In this document: piece by piece, positions 1-6,788 of the stretch
Position numbering within the stretch: the stretch's first letter is position 1
How the letters are laid out: each line of letters begins with the position of its first letter
Assembly (NCBI GenBank): GCA_964429655.1
Contig: CAYSCZ010000100.1
Location: 1-6,805, forward strand
Direction: 5' to 3'
Source: CAYSCZ01 sp964429655
GTDB taxonomy: Bacteria > Bacteroidota > Bacteroidia > Cytophagales > Cyclobacteriaceae
DNA: 6,805 nucleotides
Translations under genes and position numbers: made by a program
Notes under the pieces: generated by a model
What the model was told of the DNA's origin: nothing
What the model saw: only the letters and a program-made list of their open reading frames with translations
The model's database searches: none

Positions 1-319
1 CCTGTAAAACCGACGGGCTCATCATTTTTTAATGATTCTACACCGTACATCTTAAGGGTTAATAAAGCCTTTGATTTAACAGTATATCCAGGTTCAAATC
101 CGAAATGGAATTCCTCAGAGAGACCATTAGTTCTATCGTTAAAGCCAACCGTTGCTGTGGCATAAACCGGTAGCGGGTAGAAAGAGTGGCACGCTTCGAC
201 CCTGAGCAATGAAGTCTCATGAAATACGTTTACAGGAAGAGTGGCTCCTCAGCAGAGCTCTTTTCGGCTTCTGTAGACAAAACAAAAATGACCCAAACCA
301 ACAGGTAAAACCTGAAAAG
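1..319 (-). pseudogene. Remnant of an outer-membrane beta-barrel-like protein (C-terminus beyond the window)
   Basis: Reading leftward on the minus strand, one frame is open from 248 to the window edge (82 codons) and contains segments such as HSFYPLPVYATATVGFNDRT, EEFHFGFEPGYTVKSK and LTLKMYGVESLKN. The alternating aromatic/polar pattern, the 'SFYP-PVYA' turn and the 'GFNDRTNG' loop look like the middle of a Bacteroidota outer-membrane barrel or transporter; this is a resemblance from memory, not a search. The frame is closed by a TGA at 249-251 and has no ATG or GTG before the barrel motifs. In another frame, 230-319 encodes a hydrophobic stretch (FYLLVWVIFVLS followed by TEAEKSSAEEP) resembling a signal peptide with its cleavage region, but it has no ATG and is preceded by a TAA at 320-322. 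The simplest reading is a gene that lost the first part of its barrel and picked up frame lesions. A sequencing error could explain part of this, but not both a missing start and a short N-terminal part. Confidence 0.55.
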
Positions 320-361
320 TTATTCACACCAAGACCAAGTCTGGTAGTTTGGTCAATACTG

Positions 362-388
362 TCAATGAAAATTATGAGGCTTCATTGA
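362..388. repeat. 8-bp perfect inverted repeat, possible operator or hairpin
   Basis: TCAATGAA (362-369) and TTCATTGA (381-388) are exact reverse complements with an 11-base spacer. The right half can alternatively pair with AATGAA at 397-402. The position in a divergent spacer would suit a dimeric regulator site, but short AT-rich repeats also arise by chance in this base composition. Confidence 0.3.
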
Positions 389-462
389 TAAAAAGTAATG
401 AATTGTTTTCATGAGTTTAAATTTTTCGAAACAAATGAAAATAGCCCGTTACTTTATGTCAG

Positions 463-470
463 CAAAACTA
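463..470 (-). promoter_or_regulatory. Possible Bacteroidota -7 box reading toward the barrel remnant
   Basis: On the minus strand this reads TAGTTTTG, an exact match to the TAnnTTTG -7 consensus known for Bacteroidota housekeeping promoters. No clean TTG lies at the expected distance upstream (around 490-493), so support is partial. It would put a transcript start about 140 bases before the signal-peptide-like segment of the remnant. Confidence 0.25.
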
Positions 471-499
471 CATTATTCTAAATGTAATTACCAGAGGTT

Positions 500-530
500 T
501 TGGGAAGTGTCGGGGCTAAAGAATAATTTG
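500..530 (+). promoter_or_regulatory. Weak promoter candidate for the serine hydrolase gene
   Basis: A TTG at 500-502 is followed after 20 bases by ATAATTTG (523-530). The spacing suits a Bacteroidota -33/-7 promoter, but the -7 box matches only four of the six fixed positions of TAnnTTTG. It would start transcription roughly 35 bases before the ATG at 572. It is listed as the best candidate seen, not as an established promoter. Confidence 0.2.
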
Positions 531-571
531 TTTTTAATAATTATTTATTTTTCTTTCAATACTTAAAAACC

Positions 572-1468
572 ATGAGTCCTTTGACTAAATCATACATTGT
601 TTGTCTCCTCATTTTTATAGCACGCTCTTGTAGCCAAAAAAGTGAAGATCAGGAACTAAGAGATGAAATTACTTCCATGTTTGCAGAAATGGAAGGTGAT
701 TTTGCCATGGCTTTCAAAGATTTGCAGCACAATAAGACTATTTTAATCAATGAAAAAGAAATGTTTCATGCGGCCAGTACCATGAAAACACCGGTGATGA
801 TTGAAGTTTACAAGCAGGCAGCGCATAATAAATTGTCATTGGAAGATTCCCTGTTGGTCACTAATGAATTTGCAAGTATTGTGGACGGAAGCAAGTTTTC
901 TATGGATATTGGTGTAGATAGCGAGGAAGCACTTTATGCGTTGATTGGGAATTCCACTACTTACAATAATTTGGTGGAGGCCATGATTACAATGAGTTCA
1001 AACCTGGCTACTAATATTTTAATCGAGCAGGTGGGAGCCGAAAATATTACTCAAAGCATGAGAACCCTTGGCGCAGCTGATATCAATGTATTGAGAGGTG
1101 TGGAGGATATCAAAGCCTTTGAAAAGGGGATGAGTAACACCACATCCGCCTATGATCTGATGGTAATATTGGAAAAACTGGCGGGTTGCGAGATAGGCCC
1201 CATAAAAGATTGCACACCGATGATCAATACACTAAAGCAACAGGCGTTTAATGAAATCATTCCGGCTAATCTCCCTGATGGTGTAGAGGTGGCACATAAA
1301 ACAGGAGCAATAAGTGGGGTGGAACATGACTCCGGTATAGTTTACCTGCCAGACGGGAAAAAATATATTCTTGTGCTTTTATCGAAAAATTTGAGAGAGA
1401 AACCACCAGCAATCAAAATGATGGCTAAAGTTTCGGAAATTATATATCACCGAATGATTAAACAATAA
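572..1468 (+). CDS. Class A beta-lactamase-like serine hydrolase, predicted lipoprotein
   Basis: This 298-residue protein has the layout of the penicillin-recognising serine hydrolases (beta-lactamase class A / Beta-lactamase2 family). The nucleophile motif S-T-M-K is at 69-72 within AASTMKTPVM. The second motif is S-S-N at 142-144 in MSSNLATNILI, where true class A enzymes usually have S-D-N. The K-T-G triad is at 243-245 in AHKTGAISGVEHDSG. The omega-loop region reads RGVEDIKAFEKG (175-186); E178 may stand for the deacylating Glu, but the usual E-x-x-L-N pattern is absent, so real beta-lactam hydrolysis is uncertain. The N-terminus has a hydrophobic stretch ending in ARSC, giving a likely lipid-modified Cys20 and a periplasmic location. 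The ATG at 572 was chosen because it starts directly before this signal peptide. The gene is followed after 17 bp by a peptidase gene, so the two probably share a transcript. Alternatives are a D-Ala-D-Ala peptidase-like or esterase function. Confidence 0.87.
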   Translation: MSPLTKSYIVCLLIFIARSCSQKSEDQELRDEITSMFAEMEGDFAMAFKDLQHNKTILINEKEMFHAASTMKTPVMIEVYKQAAHNKLSLEDSLLVTNEFASIVDGSKFSMDIGVDSEEALYALIGNSTTYNNLVEAMITMSSNLATNILIEQVGAENITQSMRTLGAADINVLRGVEDIKAFEKGMSNTTSAYDLMVILEKLAGCEIGPIKDCTPMINTLKQQAFNEIIPANLPDGVEVAHKTGAISGVEHDSGIVYLPDGKKYILVLLSKNLREKPPAIKMMAKVSEIIYHRMIKQ

Positions 1469-1485
1469 TTATAAACACCAATATC

Positions 1486-3615
1486 ATGAAATTATCAGCA
1501 CTATTTGGAGCATTTCTTATTCTCGCATTATCTTGTTCATCACCCGAAAATACCGGAGAAATTAAATACCCGGAGACAAAAAAAGTAGATTCGGTCTATA
1601 GTTATTTTGGTGAAGAAATTAGCGATCCATACAGATGGCTCGAAAATGATACTTCACAAGAGACCATGGAATGGGTGAAAAAGCAAAATGAACTGACTTT
1701 TTCTTACCTCGATAAAATACCATTCAGGGAGGATTTGAAATCAAGGATTACTGAGTTAATCAATTATGAAAGATATTCATCACCAAACAAAGCAGGTGAT
1801 TGGTATTACTATTTCAAAAATGATGGCCTACAAAACCAGAGCGTCATGTACAGGCAAAAATCCCTGGAAAGCAAGGGGGAAATATTCCTTGACCCCAATA
1901 CTTTCTCCGATGATGGAACCGTAGCATTGGGTAGTTATAGTTTTTCAGGGGCCCATCAGTATATGGCTTACGCTGTTTCAGTCTCAGGGTCAGATTGGCG
2001 GAAAATTTATGTCATGGAAACCAATTCTGGAGAAAAGCTTGAGGATAAAATCAGCTGGGTGAAGTTCAGTGGTATTTCATGGTATAGGGATGGGTTTTTC
2101 TACTCCAGGTTTTCTGAGCCTGAGGAAGGAGAATCGCTGTCAGGTATCAACCAGTTTAGTAAGGTTTACTATCACAAAATTGGCACCGAACAGTCAGAAG
2201 ATCGGTTGATCATAGAAAACCCTGAGGACGGCTATGAATTTTTTGGTGCCAGCACCAGTGAAGATGAAAACTTTTTGGTGATCTCTTCATCACACGGAAC
2301 CAGTGGAAACTCGTTATCTTTTATCGATCTTAGAGCTGATAACTGGGAAATAAAAAAGGTGATTGATAACGAAGAAAATGATCATGAAATGATTGGAAGT
2401 GATGGCGATGACCTTTTCATATTGACCAATTTAAATGCACCCAATAAAAGATTGGTGCGGGTGGACACCAAGGACTACGGTCCGGACAGCTGGGAAGATA
2501 TTATTCCGGAGTCAGAAAATGTGCTTTCCGCTTCAACGGCAGGAGGAAAAATTTTTGCAAGATATATTGAGGACGCAAAATCAAAGGTCTACCAATATTC
2601 TTACGCCGGGGATAGGGAATCAGAGGTGGAATTGCCAGGCATTGGCAGTGCTTATGGCTTCCAGGGCGATGAAGATTTAACAGAAGTATTTTATTCTTTT
2701 ACTTCATTTACTTTTCCAACATCCATCTATCAGTATTCTATTGAAGATGGAAGCTCCAGGCTCTTCAGGAGCCCGGAAGTCGCATTTAATGTTGAAGATT
2801 TTACTGTAAGGCAGGAATTTTACCAAAGTAAAGATGGCACCGAGGTGCCTATGTTTATCGTTCACAAAAAAGATTTAGAACGCAAAGGCAACACCCCAAC
2901 GCTGCTTTATGGTTATGGTGGATTTAATATCAGCTTAACACCTTCCTACAGTAGCCGGTGGGCCGCATGGTTAGATATGGGGGGAATATTTGCCCTGGCC
3001 AATATCCGGGGAGGCGGGGAATATGGTGAAGAATGGCATAAAGCCGGGACCAAAATGCAAAAACAAAACGTGTTTGACGACTTTATCAGTGCGGCAGAAT
3101 ATTTGATTGATGAAAACTATACGGCCTCAGATTACCTGGCAATTTTGGGTGGTTCCAATGGCGGATTACTGGTGGGGGCTTGTATGACCCAAAGGCCCGG
3201 TCTGTTTGAGGTTGCTTTGCCTGCTGTCGGGGTGATGGATATGTTGAGGTATCACAAGTTTACCATCGGCAGGGCCTGGGCAGTTGACTATGGTAAATCT
3301 GACGACTCAAAGGAAATGTTTGGATATTTAAGATCATACTCACCTTATCATAGCATTGAGCCGGGGGTATCTTATCCTGCAACCATGGTAACCACCGCCG
3401 ATCATGATGACAGGGTAGTACCCGCTCACTCATTTAAGTTTGCAGCCAGGTTACAGGAATATCATGAGGGTGATGCGCCTGTGTTGATCCGTATCGAAAC
3501 AAAAGCCGGGCACGGTGCGGGTAAACCGACAAGCAAATACATTGAAGAATTGACTGATCAATATGCTTTTACCTGGTACAGTATGGATAGGATACCTGAA
3601 AATATTAATCTTTAA
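1486..3615 (+). CDS. Prolyl oligopeptidase (S9A family), predicted lipoprotein
   Basis: The enzyme cleaves short peptides after proline. At 709 residues it matches the family's usual size of about 710. After a signal peptide with a lipobox-like ending (LALSC, Cys17), residues about 27-80 form the N-terminal part of the catalytic domain (YPETKKVD..., DPYRWLEN), residues about 80-430 are the seven-bladed propeller that gates access, and about 440-709 complete the alpha/beta hydrolase domain. The catalytic triad is visible: Ser557 in GGSNGG, Asp641 in ADHDDRVVP and His676 in KAGHGAGKP. The substrate-pocket signatures HKFTIGRAW (590-598) and Arg643 are also present, as in the porcine enzyme. All key residues are intact, so it should be active. 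The signal sequence puts it outside the cytoplasm, where it would degrade peptides for nutrition. It starts 17 bp after the serine hydrolase stop and is probably co-transcribed with it. The 59 bp after its stop carry no obvious terminator. Confidence 0.96.
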   Translation: MKLSALFGAFLILALSCSSPENTGEIKYPETKKVDSVYSYFGEEISDPYRWLENDTSQETMEWVKKQNELTFSYLDKIPFREDLKSRITELINYERYSSPNKAGDWYYYFKNDGLQNQSVMYRQKSLESKGEIFLDPNTFSDDGTVALGSYSFSGAHQYMAYAVSVSGSDWRKIYVMETNSGEKLEDKISWVKFSGISWYRDGFFYSRFSEPEEGESLSGINQFSKVYYHKIGTEQSEDRLIIENPEDGYEFFGASTSEDENFLVISSSHGTSGNSLSFIDLRADNWEIKKVIDNEENDHEMIGSDGDDLFILTNLNAPNKRLVRVDTKDYGPDSWEDIIPESENVLSASTAGGKIFARYIEDAKSKVYQYSYAGDRESEVELPGIGSAYGFQGDEDLTEVFYSFTSFTFPTSIYQYSIEDGSSRLFRSPEVAFNVEDFTVRQEFYQSKDGTEVPMFIVHKKDLERKGNTPTLLYGYGGFNISLTPSYSSRWAAWLDMGGIFALANIRGGGEYGEEWHKAGTKMQKQNVFDDFISAAEYLIDENYTASDYLAILGGSNGGLLVGACMTQRPGLFEVALPAVGVMDMLRYHKFTIGRAWAVDYGKSDDSKEMFGYLRSYSPYHSIEPGVSYPATMVTTADHDDRVVPAHSFKFAARLQEYHEGDAPVLIRIETKAGHGAGKPTSKYIEELTDQYAFTWYSMDRIPENINL

Positions 3616-3674
3616 AATAACACAAGATTTATTTTGACGGTTAGCTATTGGAACAACAATAAAGAACTGTACAG

Positions 3675-4724
3675 ATGCAAGGAATATTACTTGTCAATCT
3701 TGGTACTCCAAGTAGTTACCAGGTAAAAGATCTTAAAAAATACCTAAGAGAATTTTTAATGGATGGCAGGGTGATTGATATACCCGCATTCCCGCGATGG
3801 TTGCTGGTTAATTTAATCATAGCACCTTTCCGTGCCCCTAAAGTAGCCAGGGAATATAAAAAGCTATGGACCGAGAATGGCAGTCCCCTTTTTTATTATG
3901 GCAGACAGGTTAAGAAAAAGCTTCAGGATAGATTAGGAAGTGAGTACCATGTGGAGTTGGCCATGAGGTATCAAAATCCATCCATTGCTGAAGGCCTTCA
4001 AAAGTTAAAAGACAAAAAAGTAAAGTCGATCAAGGTTGTTTCGCTGTTCCCTCAATATGCTTCTGCAACTACAGGATCGGTATCCGATAAGGTGATGGAG
4101 ATTGTTAGAGCCTGGCAGGTCATCCCCTCCGTAGCGTTCGTTAATCAATATCACGACCATCCAAAATTCATCCAGGCATTTGTTGAAAATGGAAAAAAAC
4201 ACCTGGAAAATAAAAAGTATGATCATGTCATATTTTCTTATCATGGCCTTCCTGAGCGACACCTCAGGAAATTAGGTAAAGACTACAATCATTGCAGTTA
4301 TCCCGATTGCAAAGCATCTTGTGCGGAAGGCAAACCCGAAAACGATTACTGTTACCGATCGGCATGTTTTCAAACCAGTAACCTCATAGCCGAACAGTTA
4401 GGACTAAAAGCTGAGGAATACACCGTTTGTTTTCAATCTCGGCTGGGTAAAGATCCGTGGATACAACCTTATACGGAGAATGTTGTCAATGATTTAAATA
4501 AGCATGGAAAGAAAAAGGTATTGGCCTACTCACCTGCTTTTGTGGCGGATTGTCTGGAAACCACCCTTGAGGTGGGGGAACAATACAAGGAACAATTCAT
4601 GGAAGGTGGCGGAGAAGAATGGCAATTGGTAGAAAGCTTAAATGAAAGTGAAACATGGATCGATTGTCTTGAAGATTTGGTGAGGTCTCCACAAGCGATG
4701 GAAGCCGATCGTCTGAACGCATGA
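3675..4724 (+). CDS. hemH: Ferrochelatase with an internal cysteine cluster
   Basis: Ferrochelatase inserts ferrous iron into a porphyrin in the final step of heme synthesis, in the cytoplasm or at the inner membrane. The protein is 349 residues and begins with the typical GILLVNLGTP. The conserved YLREFLMDGRVIDIP follows, then FSYHGLPERH with the catalytic His190, QSRLGKDPWIQPYT (254-267), and the C-terminal ADCLETTLE with the conserved Glu295. The start is fixed by the family's conserved N-terminus. Between the His motif and the QSRLG motif lie five cysteines, C207, C212, C216, C226 and C231, within 25 residues. A class of bacterial ferrochelatases (described for Myxococcus xanthus) holds a [2Fe-2S] cluster with four cysteines from such an internal segment, so cluster binding is a reasonable inference. 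It lies 59 bp after the peptidase on the same strand. A 5-of-6 match to the -7 consensus (TTATTTTG, 3629-3636) could give it its own start, but no matching -33 TTG is seen. Confidence 0.96.
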   Translation: MQGILLVNLGTPSSYQVKDLKKYLREFLMDGRVIDIPAFPRWLLVNLIIAPFRAPKVAREYKKLWTENGSPLFYYGRQVKKKLQDRLGSEYHVELAMRYQNPSIAEGLQKLKDKKVKSIKVVSLFPQYASATTGSVSDKVMEIVRAWQVIPSVAFVNQYHDHPKFIQAFVENGKKHLENKKYDHVIFSYHGLPERHLRKLGKDYNHCSYPDCKASCAEGKPENDYCYRSACFQTSNLIAEQLGLKAEEYTVCFQSRLGKDPWIQPYTENVVNDLNKHGKKKVLAYSPAFVADCLETTLEVGEQYKEQFMEGGGEEWQLVESLNESETWIDCLEDLVRSPQAMEADRLNA

Positions 4725-4811
4725 TTGTATTACATTATAAGGCAATACAGTATTGCATTTTAATGCACGGAACCCTTGCCTTATAATGCACGATATCGTA
4801 GACTTATCGGC
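4704..4811. terminator. Nested inverted repeats between convergent genes, probable bidirectional terminator
   Basis: A perfect 13-bp inverted repeat, CATTATAAGGCAA (4733-4745) and TTGCCTTATAATG (4776-4788), encloses 30 bases. Inside or overlapping it are a 15-base palindrome GCAATACAGTATTGC (4742-4756) and a second hairpin TGCATTTTAATGCA (4754-4767), which compete for the same bases. An outer pair, GCCGAT-C-GTCT (4704-4714) against AGAC-TT-ATCGGC (4800-4811), can close the structure with a small bulge. TAATGCACG is repeated directly at 4761 and 4784. The position between the hemH stop and the stop of the opposite-strand gene suits a terminator for both directions, although no long T tract follows on either strand. 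Confidence 0.6.
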
Positions 4812-5410
4812 TACCCCTCTTCCGATTCAAACTCATTGATGATCGACCGAAGCCGCTTGAGGTTCTTTCCATACATGTATTCCAGCAACCAAAAGCTAAA
4901 GAGGTAAAGAATAATTATCGAAATACTTAATAAGATTATGATTTTCGGCTCTGTGAATTTAGAGAGGTCAAATGCCTTATTTTTAATGCTTGAACTTAAT
5001 GCAAGTCCGGTGATGAAGGATAGAGGTACAAGAATGATGGTGAACAGTTTATAGTGACTCACAAATTCTTTCAATATCGAATAATAATCTTTAATATAAT
5101 GAATCATGGTGTAGTTTCTGCTATCACATCTTTTAACCTTTCTGGTCATCCGGGATAAAAAAACAATTAAAAAAATCACTAAGGCAGCCATCACCCCTGC
5201 TAATTCCCAGTGACCTGATGCTACCAATACCAGAATAGCAACAGGGAAGACAATGACACTTATCCAAAATTCCTTTTTAAGGTTTTTGTTTACACAGCTG
5301 ATTGCTGATTCTGACTTACTTTTCAGCATCGCGTCTATTTCTTCATCAGAAATGTTACTAGCTTCATTTGTTTCGCTTTGCCATTTTTTTATTAGATCAT
5401 TATTTTCCAT
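4811..5410 (-). CDS. Four-helix membrane protein paired with the ECF sigma factor (putative anti-sigma)
   Basis: This 199-residue protein has a charged N-terminal cytoplasmic region (about 1-47, with ISDEEIDAMLKSKSESAI). Four hydrophobic segments follow, at about 48-65, 69-86, 122-140 and 157-179. Positively charged stretches lie after segment 2 (RMTRKVKRC) and after segment 4 (GKNLKRLR), placing both on the cytoplasmic side. I recognise the general pattern of Bacteroidota proteins that follow ECF sigma genes but no named domain, and there is no zinc-binding His-x3-Cys-x2-Cys anti-sigma motif. Its ATG overlaps the end of the sigma gene by 11 bp, so translation is probably coupled and the products are probably made in fixed ratio. 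By context it may hold the sigma factor at the membrane until a signal arrives. That role is inferred from position only. Confidence 0.75.
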   Translation of the reverse strand: MENNDLIKKWQSETNEASNISDEEIDAMLKSKSESAISCVNKNLKKEFWISVIVFPVAILVLVASGHWELAGVMAALVIFLIVFLSRMTRKVKRCDSRNYTMIHYIKDYYSILKEFVSHYKLFTIILVPLSFITGLALSSSIKNKAFDLSKFTEPKIIILLSISIIILYLFSFWLLEYMYGKNLKRLRSIINEFESEEG

Positions 5411-5882
5411 TGATCATAGATTTTAGTTTGTTTTTAATTCTATTGACCCTTGCACCTACATTGGTAACTGAAATACCGGTGATCTCAGCGATCTCTTTGT
5501 AGCTTTTTTCTTCCAGGTAGAGCAGTATTATCGCTCTGTCAAATTCTTTTAATTTTTTTATGGCACCATGCAATGTTTTAATTTCATCATGGTCAGGCCG
5601 GGTTACTTCAGCTTTTATATCGACATCTATTAATGCAATGGTAGCCACGTTTTTTTTTCGCTTTTTGAAATGCGTGATACAAACATTTAATGCAACCCTG
5701 TAAACCCAGGTAGAAACCTTAGACTGGTGCTGGAAATTTTTGTGTGATTTCCATAGTTCAAGCGCAACTTCCTGAAAACTGTCCAGATAATCATCATCAT
5801 TATCGGTGTATATCCGGCATACTTTATTGATGATGCCCTGATTATCTTTAATAAACTTTGTAAAGAATTCGCTTTCGCTCAT
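5400..5882 (-). CDS. ECF-type RNA polymerase sigma factor (sigma-70 family)
   Basis: At 160 residues this has the compact two-domain form of extracytoplasmic-function sigma factors, which direct RNA polymerase to a small set of promoters. Region 2 spans about 10-77, with the core-binding and -10-reading segment DSFQEVALELWKSHKNF followed by KVSTWVYRVALNVCITHFKK. A short acidic linker leads to region 4 (about 104-156), whose helix-turn-helix reads SYKEIAEITGISVTNVGARV and recognises the -35 element. The ATG at 5882 gives a normal N-terminus. The stop overlaps the start of the downstream membrane protein by 11 bp. The 88 bp upstream are AT-rich; a 5-of-6 match to the -7 consensus lies at 5929-5936 on the minus strand (AAATTTTG), without a clear -33 TTG. 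Regulon and inducing signal cannot be read from the sequence. Confidence 0.95.
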   Translation of the reverse strand: MSESEFFTKFIKDNQGIINKVCRIYTDNDDDYLDSFQEVALELWKSHKNFQHQSKVSTWVYRVALNVCITHFKKRKKNVATIALIDVDIKAEVTRPDHDEIKTLHGAIKKLKEFDRAIILLYLEEKSYKEIAEITGISVTNVGARVNRIKNKLKSMINGK

Positions 5883-5970
5883 TAATCCTAAAGTTGTTGG
5901 ATTAGTAAACGATTACTTTATTTTATTACAAAATTTTTTCTTAAGGACTTTAACGACCCGATGGACTATA

Positions 5971-6788
5971 TTAACCTGGATTTAAGTTTATTTCAAATAC
6001 ACCCTCTTTTACAATATATTCATCAAATAGAAGGTCAAATGTTCCGGGGATACCATTATTGTCATTCGATTCTATATTGATAGATTCATTGATGGGGACT
6101 AAGTTTTCTTTTGCAACTATAAAACCAATGCTGATCAGGGAATCTTCATCGGTAATATCATATGTCTCTGTTTTCGTTTGAAAGAAGACACGAATCGGTA
6201 AACCTACATTCCCAAACTTATTGTATCCTTTTAATATAATAATTGCTGCACCTAGAAACACCTCAAAATCAGTGGCTTGAAAATTATGGCCGTTTATATC
6301 TGCTGAAAAAAATGCGCTTGACCAGTATTTAGGGACTCACTGAAAGGAATATCGAAAAAACGACCTTCAGTGAAAGTAATGGTATCATTAATCTTGAATT
6401 GAAATAAACCACTGAATAATTTATTGATTTGATCTACCTTTATGTTTGATATTTCTCCATAACTACAGTTGAGCTCATCGAATAATATCTGATTGAATCC
6501 GGATATCTGATTTATAGTGTATATCCCTTGCTGAATTGATTTGAACCTGAATCGCATGCTATTTAAAGGGTTTTCGTTATCGGAACTTCGCAATTCCAAT
6601 TGTAATCCGCCTTCAAATACAGATGGCCGAGCGTCGAAATATGTATCATCATTAACCTCGGCACTTACATTTGTTATAATTCCATAAGGATTGTCTTCCA
6701 CTTCTTTGTTCTCAGGTAAAGGCCTGACAGCATTAAAACTGTTAAGTTCATTTAACCCAGAATTGTCATTAGACTTTCTATTACATGG
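5971..6788 (-). pseudogene. Frameshifted two-domain hypothetical protein, lipoprotein-like
   Basis: Two adjacent open frames look like one gene. The first (6788 down to a TAA at 6294-6296) and the second (111 codons from 6306 down to a TAA at 5971-5973) join through a run of seven T on the coding strand (6312-6306). A shift there gives about 271 residues counted from a Cys at 6783-6785 followed by NRKSNDNSG, which resembles a mature lipoprotein N-terminus. Each half carries one copy of a roughly 110-residue domain of probable beta-sandwich type: SAEVNDDTYFDARPSVFEGG...FSGLFQFKINDTITFTEGRF in the first and SADINGHNFQATDFEVFLGA...PGTFDLLFDEYIVKEGVFEI in the second. The pattern recalls the Bacteroidota DUF6252-type lipoproteins, a tentative match from memory. 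No signal peptide precedes the Cys: a TAA lies at 6789-6791, and the only standard start in frame is a GTG at 6701. Decay, a homopolymer sequencing error, or regulated frameshifting are all possible. Confidence 0.6.
6306..6312 (-). other. Slippery heptamer T-TTT-TTT at the frame junction
   Basis: On the coding (minus) strand the zero frame reads CAT TTT TTT CAG CAG ATA TAA. The seven T are phased as X-XXY-YYZ, the arrangement used for -1 ribosomal frameshifting. A -1 shift, or insertion of one extra T by polymerase slippage, continues as TTT TTT TCA GCA GAT into the second domain. The zero-frame stop follows four codons after the run. I see no strong downstream stem-loop, which weakens the programmed-frameshift reading. 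Confidence 0.45.

Larger units (their letters stand above)
320..571. other. AT-rich divergent spacer without an intact gene
   Basis: This stretch lies between the minus-strand barrel remnant and the plus-strand serine hydrolase. I see no coding potential beyond very short open frames; one minus-strand ATG near 413 gives only 16 codons. It holds three small inverted repeats: GACCAA/TTGGTC at 333-354, TCAATGAA/TTCATTGA at 362-388 and TACATT/AATGTA at 469-486. AATGAA occurs three times (364, 397, 434). Promoter-like boxes are listed separately. The last 50 bases before the hydrolase start are very rich in A and T, which fits the A/T-rich leaders of Bacteroidota genes. Confidence 0.6.

Noticed and set aside
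302..314. CAGGT-AAA-ACCTG hairpin as a terminator or riboswitch element
   Set aside because: The stem is only 5 bp with no T tract, and it overlaps the signal-peptide-like segment of the broken gene.
2435..2680. 81-codon plus-strand open frame inside the peptidase gene
   Set aside because: It lies wholly within the well-supported peptidase gene in another frame, and its product shows no recognisable domain.
4005..4262. 85-codon minus-strand open frame opposite hemH
   Set aside because: It is antisense to the conserved ferrochelatase coding sequence, including the catalytic His motif, and has no independent support.
4721..4786. Short open frame beginning at an ATGA overlap with the hemH stop (21 codons)
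   Set aside because: It runs through the inverted repeats, which explain the sequence better, and the peptide has no recognisable feature.
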